From NCBI GenBank assembly GCA_016791475.1, contig JAEUWI010000028.1:1-64000 (forward strand): 64,000 nt of DNA, in the 5' to 3' direction. The translations under genes were made by a program, and so were the position numbers. How positions within the stretch are numbered: position 1 is the first letter of the stretch; every line of letters starts with the position of its first letter. The notes beneath the pieces were generated by a model that was not told the origin of the DNA, did not search any database, and saw nothing but the letters and a program-made list of their open reading frames with translations. Positions 7,749 through 15,700 of the stretch are shown here, piece after piece. Source of the stretch: Candidatus Hydrogenedentota bacterium. GTDB lineage: Bacteria > Hydrogenedentota > Hydrogenedentia > Hydrogenedentales > JAEUWI01.

Positions 7749-9152
7749 TTACTTCACGAACTTTTCCCACTTTGGCAGGCGAATCAGTTGCACTTCGTAC
7801 ACCATGCGCTCGGTTTCTTCCGGGCCGAAGGCGCGGGCTTTGGCGATGGTGTCCCGCCGTGCGGGATCGATCACTTCGGTCCAGGCCACGCTGTAGAGGT
7901 GGCCGTCCGCACCGATGGCGAGGCTCTCGGTGAAGAAGGGCCGCCGGTCGTCCCGGCCGATAACCAGTCCGTGATTTTTCATCATTCCCTTTGCGATGTC
8001 GTAGCTCAAGAGGTAGATGCCCGACTGTACGTCGGGGCGTCCGGGAATGGTGGCGGCGGGGCCATTGGCAAGGTAGAGGATGGTGTTGTTGTCCGGCGCG
8101 ATGAGGAAGCCGAGCTGGCTGATCTCCGGGTTGCGCGGCATGCCCTTGTAGGCGTCATGGCGGAAATCGCAGAGGGCGCGCAGGTATTCCTTCTCCGGTG
8201 CGAACTCGAAAAGGGCGGTGGTTTCCCATTGCACACCGAAGAAGCTCTTCGTGGCGGGATTCCATTCGAGCACGCGCCAGTTGTACTGGAACTCGCCTCG
8301 TTTGGTTTCCGCCGCCGATTGGGAGAAGACCAGACGGGAGAGATCGAGTCCCTCGATGTACTGGAAGGGGCGGGGACGCAGTCCCGGTTGGAAGCGCCAG
8401 ATCTGGCCGTCCATGGTGGACCCGTAGAGGTTGCCGTTGGGCTCCAGAGCAAGGGTGCGGCAGACCCGGTCCCATTCGTGGGGCAGGTGTCCCCATTCGC
8501 CCCGGCCCTGCACCGCACCCCAGGAGTGGAGGTCGCCGGTCTTCAGTTCATAGGAGATCAGCAGGGCGGAGGGCCACGACAGGCCGTAGAGCACTTCGCG
8601 ATCCTTGTCCAGGATCATGGTGATGAGGCCCTCATCGGGCAGAATCCGGGCGAGGTCTTCGAAGGCGCCCGTTTTCAGATCGTAGGCCATGAAATGGCCG
8701 CCCTGGTAGAGGGACTTGCCCTTGGCGTCATATCCCGGAAGGCCTTCGGCGTAAAACGAAAGGTGGGTGGAGAAGTAGAGCTTTCCGTTGTGCTCATAGA
8801 AGGGTACATGAATCTTGCCCTGAGAGATATCCTTGCGCGCGTCCTCCCCCACGGGCGCATCGAGGGCCGCGATTTGCGTTACGAGCTCCGTGGCCGGCTC
8901 GAAGCTGTAGAAGCGGCATGCGTAGTCCGTGTTGTGGGTGTCGATGGAAAAATAGAGCTTGCCATCCGAAGCCGCGGCAAGCGAATGGTAGTTGCTGTCG
9001 CCCTGGGGGAAATCGGGCTGGAAAAACGCGCAGGGTACGCGGTCTTTGATATCGGTCAGGGGAAAGGTCTTCTTGACGACATCGGCGGGCTGTTCGGGCC
9101 AGGCCGATATGGCGACGAGCACGGCCAGGAGCGGCCAGGTTAGGCGGCGCAT
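7749..9152 (-). CDS. Secreted beta-propeller-like protein of unknown function
   Basis: After an N-terminal signal peptide (RRLTWPLLAVLVAISAWPEQ) the 467-residue product is a run of WD/YVTN-like blade motifs: DGKLYFSIDTHN, NGKLYFSTHLSFY, EVLYGLSWPSALL, NGNLYGSTMDGQIWRF, NTILYLANG and DGHLYSVAW. This suggests a periplasmic or extracellular propeller of about seven blades. No catalytic motif is recognised. I chose the ATG at 9152 since an AGGAG site lies about nine bases upstream and the signal peptide begins there; an in-frame ATG 13 codons earlier would overlap corA. It sits 29 bases downstream of corA and may be co-transcribed with it. Confidence 0.75.
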   Translation of the reverse strand: MRRLTWPLLAVLVAISAWPEQPADVVKKTFPLTDIKDRVPCAFFQPDFPQGDSNYHSLAAASDGKLYFSIDTHNTDYACRFYSFEPATELVTQIAALDAPVGEDARKDISQGKIHVPFYEHNGKLYFSTHLSFYAEGLPGYDAKGKSLYQGGHFMAYDLKTGAFEDLARILPDEGLITMILDKDREVLYGLSWPSALLISYELKTGDLHSWGAVQGRGEWGHLPHEWDRVCRTLALEPNGNLYGSTMDGQIWRFQPGLRPRPFQYIEGLDLSRLVFSQSAAETKRGEFQYNWRVLEWNPATKSFFGVQWETTALFEFAPEKEYLRALCDFRHDAYKGMPRNPEISQLGFLIAPDNNTILYLANGPAATIPGRPDVQSGIYLLSYDIAKGMMKNHGLVIGRDDRRPFFTESLAIGADGHLYSVAWTEVIDPARRDTIAKARAFGPEETERMVYEVQLIRLPKWEKFVK

Positions 9153-9181
9153 ACGATCTTGTCTCCTGCGAGGTTTCGGGC

Positions 9182-10267
9182 TTACAGCCACTTCTGCTTC
9201 CTGAAATAGGTCACCATGCCCCCGCTGAGGGCGAGCATGAAGCCCCAGATACCGAAATAGCCCCAGTGCCAGCGCAGCTCGGGCATGTTTTCGAAGTTCA
9301 TGCCGTACACACCCACGATGAAGGTGAGGGGGATGAAGATGGTGGCGATGATCGTGAGCACCTTCATGACTTCGTTCATGCGGTTGCTCACGCTGGAGAG
9401 GTAGGTGTCGTGCATGCTGCTGAGGATATCGCGGCTTGTTTCCACGATGTCGATGACGCGGATGGTGTGATCGTAGAGATCGCGCAGGAAGACGCCCGTG
9501 CCCTCCTGGATCAGCGTTGATTCCGTCTTGAGTATGGAGCCGATTTCTTCGCGCAGTGGCCAGACCGACTTGCGGACAAAGAGCACTTCGCGCTTGAGGC
9601 GGTGCAGCTCGTGCATGTGCGCGGGTTCCGGGTTGGCCACGATGGCGTCTTCAATGGTTTCTATGTAGTCGCCGAGGCGTTCGAGGGCGACGAAATATTC
9701 ATCCACGACCGCGTCCATCAGGGCGTAGGCCAGGTAGTCCGCGTCGAGTTTCCTGACGCGTCCCTTGGCGTTGCGGATCCGGTCTACGACGGGAAAGAAG
9801 ACATTGCTGTCCCGCTCCTGGAAAGAGATGACGAAGCCCCTGCCGAGAATGATGCTGATGGTATCGATGTCGATATCCTTCTGCACGTCATCGAAGGTCA
9901 AGGTCTTCATCACGATGAAGATGTAGCCCTCGAACTCCTCGGATTTGGGCCGCTGGGCGGTGTTCACAATATCTTCCTGGGTCAGGGGGTGGATCCCAAA
10001 ATGTTCACCCAGCGCCGCGATCTTGTTCACATCGTGAATACCCACGACATTGACCCAGGTGACACCCGGCTGTTCCCGGGCGAGGGCGCAGTCGCCCACC
10101 CGTGCATCGTTGGTCTCCACGGCGAAATCCCCGCAGAATCGGAGTACGTCCATGCGGGTATAGTCGAGCTTCTGTTCGCCGATGAATACCGGTGTGCCGG
10201 GGGAAAGGCCAGCCTTATCGGTGTAGCGGCCCTGCCGCCCATCGCGCTTCCTTTTCTTCTTTTTCAT
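9182..10267 (-). CDS. corA: Magnesium/cobalt transport protein CorA
   Basis: CorA is a pentameric inner-membrane channel for Mg2+ (also Co2+, Ni2+). The 361-residue product has the long N-terminal cytoplasmic funnel (DIVNTAQRPKSEEFEGYIFI), a long stalk helix, and two C-terminal membrane helices (TIIATIFIPLTFIVGVY and WGYFGIWGFMLALSGG) joined by the selectivity motif YGMNF followed by ENMPEL. A basic C-terminal end (RKQKW) follows. The ATG at 10267 is preceded by AAGGAG and gives the Lys/Arg-rich start MKKKKRKRDG; an upstream in-frame ATG lacks a ribosome site. It is divergent from the MFS gene. Confidence 0.95.
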   Translation of the reverse strand: MKKKKRKRDGRQGRYTDKAGLSPGTPVFIGEQKLDYTRMDVLRFCGDFAVETNDARVGDCALAREQPGVTWVNVVGIHDVNKIAALGEHFGIHPLTQEDIVNTAQRPKSEEFEGYIFIVMKTLTFDDVQKDIDIDTISIILGRGFVISFQERDSNVFFPVVDRIRNAKGRVRKLDADYLAYALMDAVVDEYFVALERLGDYIETIEDAIVANPEPAHMHELHRLKREVLFVRKSVWPLREEIGSILKTESTLIQEGTGVFLRDLYDHTIRVIDIVETSRDILSSMHDTYLSSVSNRMNEVMKVLTIIATIFIPLTFIVGVYGMNFENMPELRWHWGYFGIWGFMLALSGGMVTYFRKQKWL

Positions 10268-10367
10268 TCCAAACTCCTTCCGGGGAGCTTCCATGGTGCC
10301 ATGGCGCGCCCGGACGATCCAAGCGTTGGTCGACGCCTGCGAAAAGAATAGTGCGAAAGGCGTTGGA

Positions 10368-10396
10368 TTGACATCGATTTCATGCTTCTATACACT
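10368..10396 (+). promoter_or_regulatory. Sigma-70-type promoter for the MFS gene
   Basis: A perfect -35 box TTGACA (10368-10373) is followed after 17 bases by TACACT (10391-10396). This would leave a leader of roughly 180 bases before the ATG at 10583. I could not assign the leader to any known riboswitch class. Confidence 0.6.
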
Positions 10397-10582
10397 TTCG
10401 GCGGTGGTGGCCCGCGTGGATCCGCTCCGCATATCTGTGTCCCCACCCCCCTCGACATTGTGTATTCATTGGGGATGGTCCTTGCGCGATTGGAGCGCGC
10501 GAGGCCGGTCATTCCTTCGGTGATGGCGTTGCCCCCTGGCAAACCCCAGCTTCATCCTATCTTAACCGCAGGGAAAAAATTG

Positions 10583-12028
10583 ATGACGACCACCATGCCA
10601 GGCCAGGGATCGAATTCCTGGCGCGAGGGCCTGAAGCCCTACCACTATCTCGTACTTGTCGTGGCCTGTCTCGGCTGGCTCTTCGACACGATGGACCAAT
10701 GGCTGTACGTTATGGCGCGGCAACCCGCCATAACCGAGTTGCTCCGAAACGCGGAGTTGTCCACGGCCCCCGATGACGTGCGTTACTACTCGACGCTGGT
10801 GCAGGGCATTTTCCTTTTTGGCTGGGCGACGGGCGGCCTGTTTTTCGGCATCGTGGGTGATCGCTGGGGCCGGACGCGCTGCATGGCGATTACGGTGGGC
10901 ATGTATGCCGTTTTCACGGGTCTGAGCGGCCTGGCGCAGAACTGGGAGATGTTTGCCCTGTTCCGCTTCCTCACGGGCCTGGGTATCGGCGGCGAATTTG
11001 CGGCGGGCGCGGCCCTGATCGCGGAGGTGTTCCCGCAGCACGCGCGGGCCACGGCGCTGGCGATCATGCAGGCGGCGTCCTCGCTGGGCAATATGGCGGC
11101 GGGTTTCATCAGCCTGAGCGTGTTCTCCTATGTGCCGCCGGAATCCGCATGGCGCTGGATCTTCGCCATCGGGTTCATCCCGGCCGTTCTAGTGTTTGTC
11201 ATCCGCATGTTCATCGAGGAACCGGAAAAGTGGAAGGAGGCGCAGGAAGACGCGAAGAAGGGGGACATCAAGCTGGGTGTGATCACCGAGTTGCTCTCGC
11301 CCGCATTGCGGCGCCGGACCTTGTGCGCCGTGGGCCTGGCGGCGGTGGGCGTTATCGGTTTCTGGGGTATTGGCACCTTTTCGCCCGACCTGATGCGCGG
11401 CGCCACCGCCGATCCCACGGGTGACGGCGTTGTGTTCAACGGCGACCAGAACAACGCCGCCGAAGTGGAGGCATTCCGCGCGACGCTCAGCGAGCGCGAT
11501 CAGGCGCGCTTTGACGGCCTGAGCGACAATCCCGAGGGCCGCTCGAAAGAAGATCTCGCAAAAGATGCGAACCAGAAGGCGAGTATCGCCGTCATCATGC
11601 AGAATTTCGGCGCGTTCTTCGGCGTGCTGGCGTGGGGCTGGCTGGCCCAGCGCACGGGCCGCAAACCGGCCTTTGCGGTGGCCCTGATTTGCAGCGCGAT
11701 CATCGTTCCGATCACCTTCCACTTCACCACCTCCTTCACCATCGCCCTGATTCTCTATCCGATCATGGGCTTCTTCCTGACGTCGCTCTTCGGCGGATAC
11801 GCGGTGTACTTCCCGGAACTCTTCCCGACGCGCCTGCGCGCCACGGGCACGGGCGTGTGCTACAACGTGGCGCGTTACATCGCCATCGCCGGTCCTTCCG
11901 CCCTGGCCTTCCTGAGCAAGCCCTACGGTTTCGCCTGGGGCGCCACCATGCTCTCGTCGGTGTTTATCATCGGCCTGATAATCCTGGCCTTTGCCCCGGA
12001 GACCAAGGGCAAGGAGTTGCCGGAGTAA
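10583..12028 (+). CDS. MFS transporter, sugar/metabolite porter type
   Basis: Twelve membrane helices are visible. The motif between helices 2 and 3 is GDRWGRTRCM, the major facilitator signature; helix 4 carries RFLTGLGIGGEFAAG, common in metabolite:H+ and sugar porters; the matching motif in the second half is AQRTGRKPAF. It should be an inner-membrane secondary transporter; the substrate cannot be read. The loop between helices 7 and 8 carries an extra charged segment of about 55 residues (from ADPTGDGVVFNGD to KDANQKAS), which would face the periplasm. The ATG at 10583 fits the conserved N-terminus; the frame is open upstream, but that part looks like leader DNA. Confidence 0.88.
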   Translation: MTTTMPGQGSNSWREGLKPYHYLVLVVACLGWLFDTMDQWLYVMARQPAITELLRNAELSTAPDDVRYYSTLVQGIFLFGWATGGLFFGIVGDRWGRTRCMAITVGMYAVFTGLSGLAQNWEMFALFRFLTGLGIGGEFAAGAALIAEVFPQHARATALAIMQAASSLGNMAAGFISLSVFSYVPPESAWRWIFAIGFIPAVLVFVIRMFIEEPEKWKEAQEDAKKGDIKLGVITELLSPALRRRTLCAVGLAAVGVIGFWGIGTFSPDLMRGATADPTGDGVVFNGDQNNAAEVEAFRATLSERDQARFDGLSDNPEGRSKEDLAKDANQKASIAVIMQNFGAFFGVLAWGWLAQRTGRKPAFAVALICSAIIVPITFHFTTSFTIALILYPIMGFFLTSLFGGYAVYFPELFPTRLRATGTGVCYNVARYIAIAGPSALAFLSKPYGFAWGATMLSSVFIIGLIILAFAPETKGKELPE

Positions 12029-12044
12029 TCATTGCAGCATTCGC

Positions 12045-12087
12045 AGGGCGAGGTGGGTGTCAGTGACACCGCCTCGCCCTTTGCTTT
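12045..12087 (+). terminator. Terminator of the MFS gene
   Basis: AGGGCGAGG (12045-12053) pairs with CCTCGCCCT (12072-12080), and GGTGTCA with TGACACC inside. The sequence after it is TTGCTTT. It lies about 17 bases after the stop codon. Confidence 0.8.
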
Positions 12088-12328
12088 GGGGACTGTCCTG
12101 CACGCAAGGCCACTTGAAACGGGTGTGGCGTCCCAAGGCTATCTCGTTCGACTTGCTTGAGGAACGGTTGCCAGGCGTGCGGGACTGTCCCCCGTTTTCA
12201 AAAGCGCGGGACGGCCCCGAACGCCTGGTGGGCTTTGTTACGGCACGTTTATGGGATTTGTTCGTCGTATCGCTGCCTAATTTGAGTGCCTTTTCGTTCG
12301 GGACGGTCCCGGTGCGGCGGTCCCGTCA
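12088..12328. repeat. REPIN-like interspersed repeat, copy 3
   Basis: It has the same four-box order as copy 1: GGGGACTGTCCTGCACG (12088-12104), GTGCGGGACTGTCCCCCG (12178-12194), GCGCGGGACGGCCCCGAACGC (12204-12224), and GTTCGGGACGGTCCCG (12297-12311). The hairpin centre reads TTTTCAAAA. It lies between two convergent genes, and its right edge overlaps the TGA of the minus-strand gene. Confidence 0.75.
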
Positions 12329-13642
12329 GGCCCTTAAATCGAGGCATTTAATGCTGCGGTAGGTGCGCTCGTTGCGAACGTAGAGGAGGCCCTGGGCCAG
12401 GATGGGCGGTGTCCACACGGGGTAGCGAAGGGCGCGGGCGCGGGCGATCTCCTTGTAGCCTTCGGGGCTGGCCTCGATGAGGGCGATGTCGCCGCGTTCG
12501 CTCACGCCGATGAGGTGACCTTCCGCCAGGATGAACGACGCGCGGCCCAGGCCTTCGTCGGCCGTCCAGCGGACTTTTCCCGTGGCAAATTCAATGCAAC
12601 GCAGGTTGGAGCCCCGTTCGTGGCGACCATCCATGCCGTAGAGAAAACCATCGAGGTAGAGGCTGGTGGCCCAATGGTTCTGCATGGCGAGCTGGTCTCG
12701 CCAGACTTCTTTGAGTCCCGCCGGGTCGAGCTTCAGGGCAACGGCGCCGACGTTGTAGGTGGCGGAGAGGAAGACGATGTTGTCCACCAGCACGGGCGTG
12801 GCGGCGATGGCGGATTCATAGGTCTCGGAGCGGAAGGGATAGCTGAAGCGCTTCGCACCGGTCTTGGCTTCGAGCACGAGGAGACCGTCGGCGGTGTGGA
12901 ATATGGCGAGGCGCTCGCCATGGACCGTGGCCACGATGGGTGTGGAATAACTGGCTTGATCGTCGCTCGCCTGCCACACGGTTGCGCCGGTGGCGGTGTC
13001 AAAGGCCACGACGCCCGCGCCGCTGGGCCCGCCGATATTCAGCAGGAGCAGGTTTTCCTCGATGACGGGCGCGGTGCCCGCGCCGAAGAAGCCCTGGGGC
13101 ACGTTGAATTCCTTATTGACCGGGCGCTGCCAAACGAGTTCGCCGGAGTCGAACTTCAGGCAGGTGACCACGCCCTCGGCCCCGTAGGTGAAGACGTGAT
13201 CGCCATGGATGGTGGGGGAAGAGCGGGGTCCGCCATTGTAACCGTAGGTGTCCACGTACTGGGTCGGGTAGGCGTACTTCCAGTGTACTTCGTCGCCCTT
13301 GAGGGCGTTGACGCACTCGATTATTTCTTCATCGCCGATACGGTGGAAGGTGAGCAAGCGGCCCCTGGCCACGACGGGCGCGCCGTAGCCTTCGCCCACG
13401 GTGCGCTCCCAGAGGAGGGGCGGGCCATCGGCGGGCCAGGTCTTGAGCAGGCCGGTTTCCGCAGAGATTCCATTGCGGTTCGGTCCGAGGAAGCAGGGCC
13501 AGTCGGCGCGCACCGGCGCGGTGGTCACATCGGGCGCGGGCGCGGACTCCTGCGCGCGGGCCAACAGGGGCAGGGAGGCAACGGCGCCGATAAACGCGCG
13601 CCGGGAAAGGTGCTTCTGATACTTGCGGGGGGTCTGGTTCAT
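12326..13642 (-). CDS. Tat-exported PQQ-type beta-propeller protein (BamB-like repeats)
   Basis: The N-terminus carries a twin-arginine signal (SRRAFIGAVASLPLLARAQ), so the protein is exported folded. The mature part starts with DWPCFLGPNRNGIS, the usual opening of planctomycete-type PQQ-repeat proteins, and then shows blade motifs such as GEGYGAPVVARGRLL, GDHVFTYGAEGVVTCL, GELVWQRPV and GATVWQASDD. Length 438. No PQQ-dehydrogenase catalytic Asp/Glu pair could be identified, so a structural or binding role is as likely as an enzyme role. It is a single gene, divergent from the porin operon. Confidence 0.85.
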   Translation of the reverse strand: MNQTPRKYQKHLSRRAFIGAVASLPLLARAQESAPAPDVTTAPVRADWPCFLGPNRNGISAETGLLKTWPADGPPLLWERTVGEGYGAPVVARGRLLTFHRIGDEEIIECVNALKGDEVHWKYAYPTQYVDTYGYNGGPRSSPTIHGDHVFTYGAEGVVTCLKFDSGELVWQRPVNKEFNVPQGFFGAGTAPVIEENLLLLNIGGPSGAGVVAFDTATGATVWQASDDQASYSTPIVATVHGERLAIFHTADGLLVLEAKTGAKRFSYPFRSETYESAIAATPVLVDNIVFLSATYNVGAVALKLDPAGLKEVWRDQLAMQNHWATSLYLDGFLYGMDGRHERGSNLRCIEFATGKVRWTADEGLGRASFILAEGHLIGVSERGDIALIEASPEGYKEIARARALRYPVWTPPILAQGLLYVRNERTYRSIKCLDLRA

Positions 13643-13941
13643 GGCGTGGGCCCTTTCGCGGTCGGAGACTCACTTCCCGACCGGAATTATGGTACGGTGC
13701 CGCGCCGTGGCCGCGCAAGCCGCCGAATTGCCTCACAATAAATCTACTCGAAATGCCTTCGTTGCCTCACGAAGCAGATCTATCCAACGCCGCCCGGCGC
13801 AGCCGCCGCGCCTGTTAGGTTTGGAGGGCAATCCGGTGTCGAATTAAAGTACCAACGTCAGTTTGCGATTCCGCGCCGGACCTGTCAAGATCTCGCCCGA
13901 AGGCCTCTGGTGGCCTGTAGCCCCTTTTCGAGCCCCTGCCG
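13643..13941. other. Divergent intergenic region, no feature recognised
   Basis: This 299-base gap separates the Tat-exported propeller gene (minus) and the porin operon (plus) and should hold both promoters. I found no promoter pair with good spacing, and no clear sigma-54 (GG-N10-GC) site upstream of the porin, although the operon encodes a sigma-54 activator. Confidence 0.35.
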
Positions 13942-15078
13942 ATGAAGTTGACGAGAGAAACATTCCGCATGCGCTTTAACATGATCCCGGTTGTGGTGTC
14001 GCTGGCGGGGTTCATGGCCTTGGGGGGCGTGCCGTTTCGGGTCTGGGCCGGCGAAGAAGAAGACCTGGACGCGCTGGCGCTGGAATCGCCGGGCGGGGAG
14101 CGACAGCTTTCGGTCCACGGTTATGCCGATCTTCAGTATGGCGGCGATTCGAGCGAGCAGGGCGGTTCCTTTATCCAGAACGAGCTCAGCGTATTTGTTC
14201 GGGCTACGACCAAAGACGAAAAATGGACGGCTTTTTCCGAGATTGAGTTTGACCGAATTGACGGCGATGTCTATTTGACGGATCGGGGGGGCAAGTCGAT
14301 AGAAGTCGAGATGGAAACGGGTTGGGTCGAATTTCGAGATTCGGATCGGTTTCGCCTTCGTGGGGGCAAGTTGCTGCTTCCCCAATACTGGCAGTCGAAT
14401 CACTACCCCAATCTGACCATGTCCACGCTGGCGCCTCTGATGTCGGGCAACGTGTTTCCGAAGAGTATAGTGGCCCTTCAGGCCTCGGGCGACTGGTGGA
14501 ATGCCAACGATCGGGGTCTGAGCTACGCATTTTTTGCGGGCGGCGGGGCCAACACGGCGTTGATGGAACTGGAGCAGAACGATAATCCGGCGGCGGGCGG
14601 GCGGCTCACCTTTCGCCTGGCGGGCCGGGACGGGCCCGCGTGGCTCGACACTTTAGATTTCTCCTTGTCAACATTGGTCAGCGAGAACGACCTGGATCAG
14701 GGCGAGTTGATTTTCGGTCTGGACTCCCAGATCCGCCTGGGCCGGCTTGAGATTCTGGCCGAGTTTGCCCGGGGCAGCTTGCCGCGCGTCGACAACAGTC
14801 TCCGGTCCAGACTGGATCAGGAAGAGGGGGATACGGTCGGCGCGTACCTTCAAGCGGCCTACCGCCTGTCGGACAAGTGGCACGGCTTCTATCGCTATGA
14901 CTATCTCGACTTTAACGATGGGATTCCCACGCCACGGGACGAAACGCGTCACACCGTGGGTGCGAATTTCCGGCCCCGGCCCAATGTGTCGCTCAAGCTG
15001 GAGTTGTTCCACAGCGAGCCCGAGCACCCGCGCGACTCCTATGACGGCGTGGCGGCATCGGTCGTGTTCAATTTCTGA
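13942..15078 (+). CDS. Outer-membrane porin-like beta-barrel protein
   Basis: A signal peptide (near VVVSLAGFMALGGVPF, cleavage around VWAGEEE) precedes a body of alternating polar and hydrophobic strands: LSVHGYADLQYGG, WTAFSEIEFDRIDG, FRLRGGKLLLPQYWQ, GAYLQAAYRL and WHGFYRYDYLDFND. The chain ends in a terminal Phe (ASVVFNF), the usual barrel-assembly signal. It would form an outer-membrane channel. Length 378 fits a 16-strand-like porin. It opens an operon with a phosphate-binding-like protein, a sensor kinase and a sigma-54 regulator, so it may carry the sensed solute. The start could be the ATG at 13942 or at 13969; neither has a strong ribosome site. Confidence 0.75.
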   Translation: MKLTRETFRMRFNMIPVVVSLAGFMALGGVPFRVWAGEEEDLDALALESPGGERQLSVHGYADLQYGGDSSEQGGSFIQNELSVFVRATTKDEKWTAFSEIEFDRIDGDVYLTDRGGKSIEVEMETGWVEFRDSDRFRLRGGKLLLPQYWQSNHYPNLTMSTLAPLMSGNVFPKSIVALQASGDWWNANDRGLSYAFFAGGGANTALMELEQNDNPAAGGRLTFRLAGRDGPAWLDTLDFSLSTLVSENDLDQGELIFGLDSQIRLGRLEILAEFARGSLPRVDNSLRSRLDQEEGDTVGAYLQAAYRLSDKWHGFYRYDYLDFNDGIPTPRDETRHTVGANFRPRPNVSLKLELFHSEPEHPRDSYDGVAASVVFNF

Positions 15079-15109
15079 TGGGGCCGAGGCGAAAGCAACA
15101 GAAGCAAGC

Positions 15110-15700
15110 ATGGTTTCCATGAAACATCCGAAACGGCGATGGAACGCGATGGCGGCAGTCTGGCTCCTGGCCGGCCTGCTGACTTCGGCCATTGCCGCCG
15201 CACCCGAGGAGGGGCCCGAGCCCGCTCCGCGCATCGCCGTGGTGACCCATGTGGAGAATGAGACGGCCTCGATCACCCGGACCGAACTTGCGCGCATGTT
15301 CCGGAAGACCCAAACGGAGTGGGAAGACGGCGAGCACTGCATTCCGATCGATCAGGCGGGCGGCGACATTCGCACGGCATTCGGGCGGATTGTGCTGGAG
15401 CAGACGCCCGACGAGTGGAAGCGCTACTGGATCCAGCAGACGATGACGGGCAATGCCCGCCCGCCGATCGCGCTGGACGGCAGCGAGACGGTGAAGAAAT
15501 ACGTGCGAAAACTCAAAGGGGCCGTGGCTTATATTTATGAGTCCGAGGTGGACGACACGGTGCGGGTGCTGGCCATCACCGATGCCCCGGAACTGCTGGC
15601 TCCCGAGGCGCCGGAAGAGCCGCAGGAGCGCCGCGAAAACGGGCCTGCGGCCGAAGAAGGACCCACCCCGGCGCGGGACGGGGCGGAAGCCCCCAAATGA
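15110..15700 (+). CDS. Small periplasmic phosphate-binding-like protein (PstS-type fold)
   Basis: This is a roughly 196-residue product with a signal peptide (WNAMAAVWLLAGLLTSAIAA). The body resembles stand-alone, short PBP-like domains: ARMFRKTQTEWEDGEHCIPI, then the helix IVLEQTPDEWKRYWIQQTMTG, then GSETVKKYVRKLKGAVAYIY. These lack the second lobe of full PstS proteins. The tail is Pro/Glu-rich. It begins about 30 bases after the porin, and its stop overlaps the kinase start by four bases (ATGA), so translation is coupled. No ABC transporter genes are nearby, suggesting it presents a ligand to the kinase (inference). ATGs at 15110 and 15119 are both possible. Confidence 0.75.
   Translation: MVSMKHPKRRWNAMAAVWLLAGLLTSAIAAAPEEGPEPAPRIAVVTHVENETASITRTELARMFRKTQTEWEDGEHCIPIDQAGGDIRTAFGRIVLEQTPDEWKRYWIQQTMTGNARPPIALDGSETVKKYVRKLKGAVAYIYESEVDDTVRVLAITDAPELLAPEAPEEPQERRENGPAAEEGPTPARDGAEAPK

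Noticed and set aside
13643-13941. Possible sigma-54 promoter upstream of the porin operon
   Set aside because: The best GG...GC pair has a spacing of 11 between starts instead of the required 12 and poor flanking matches.
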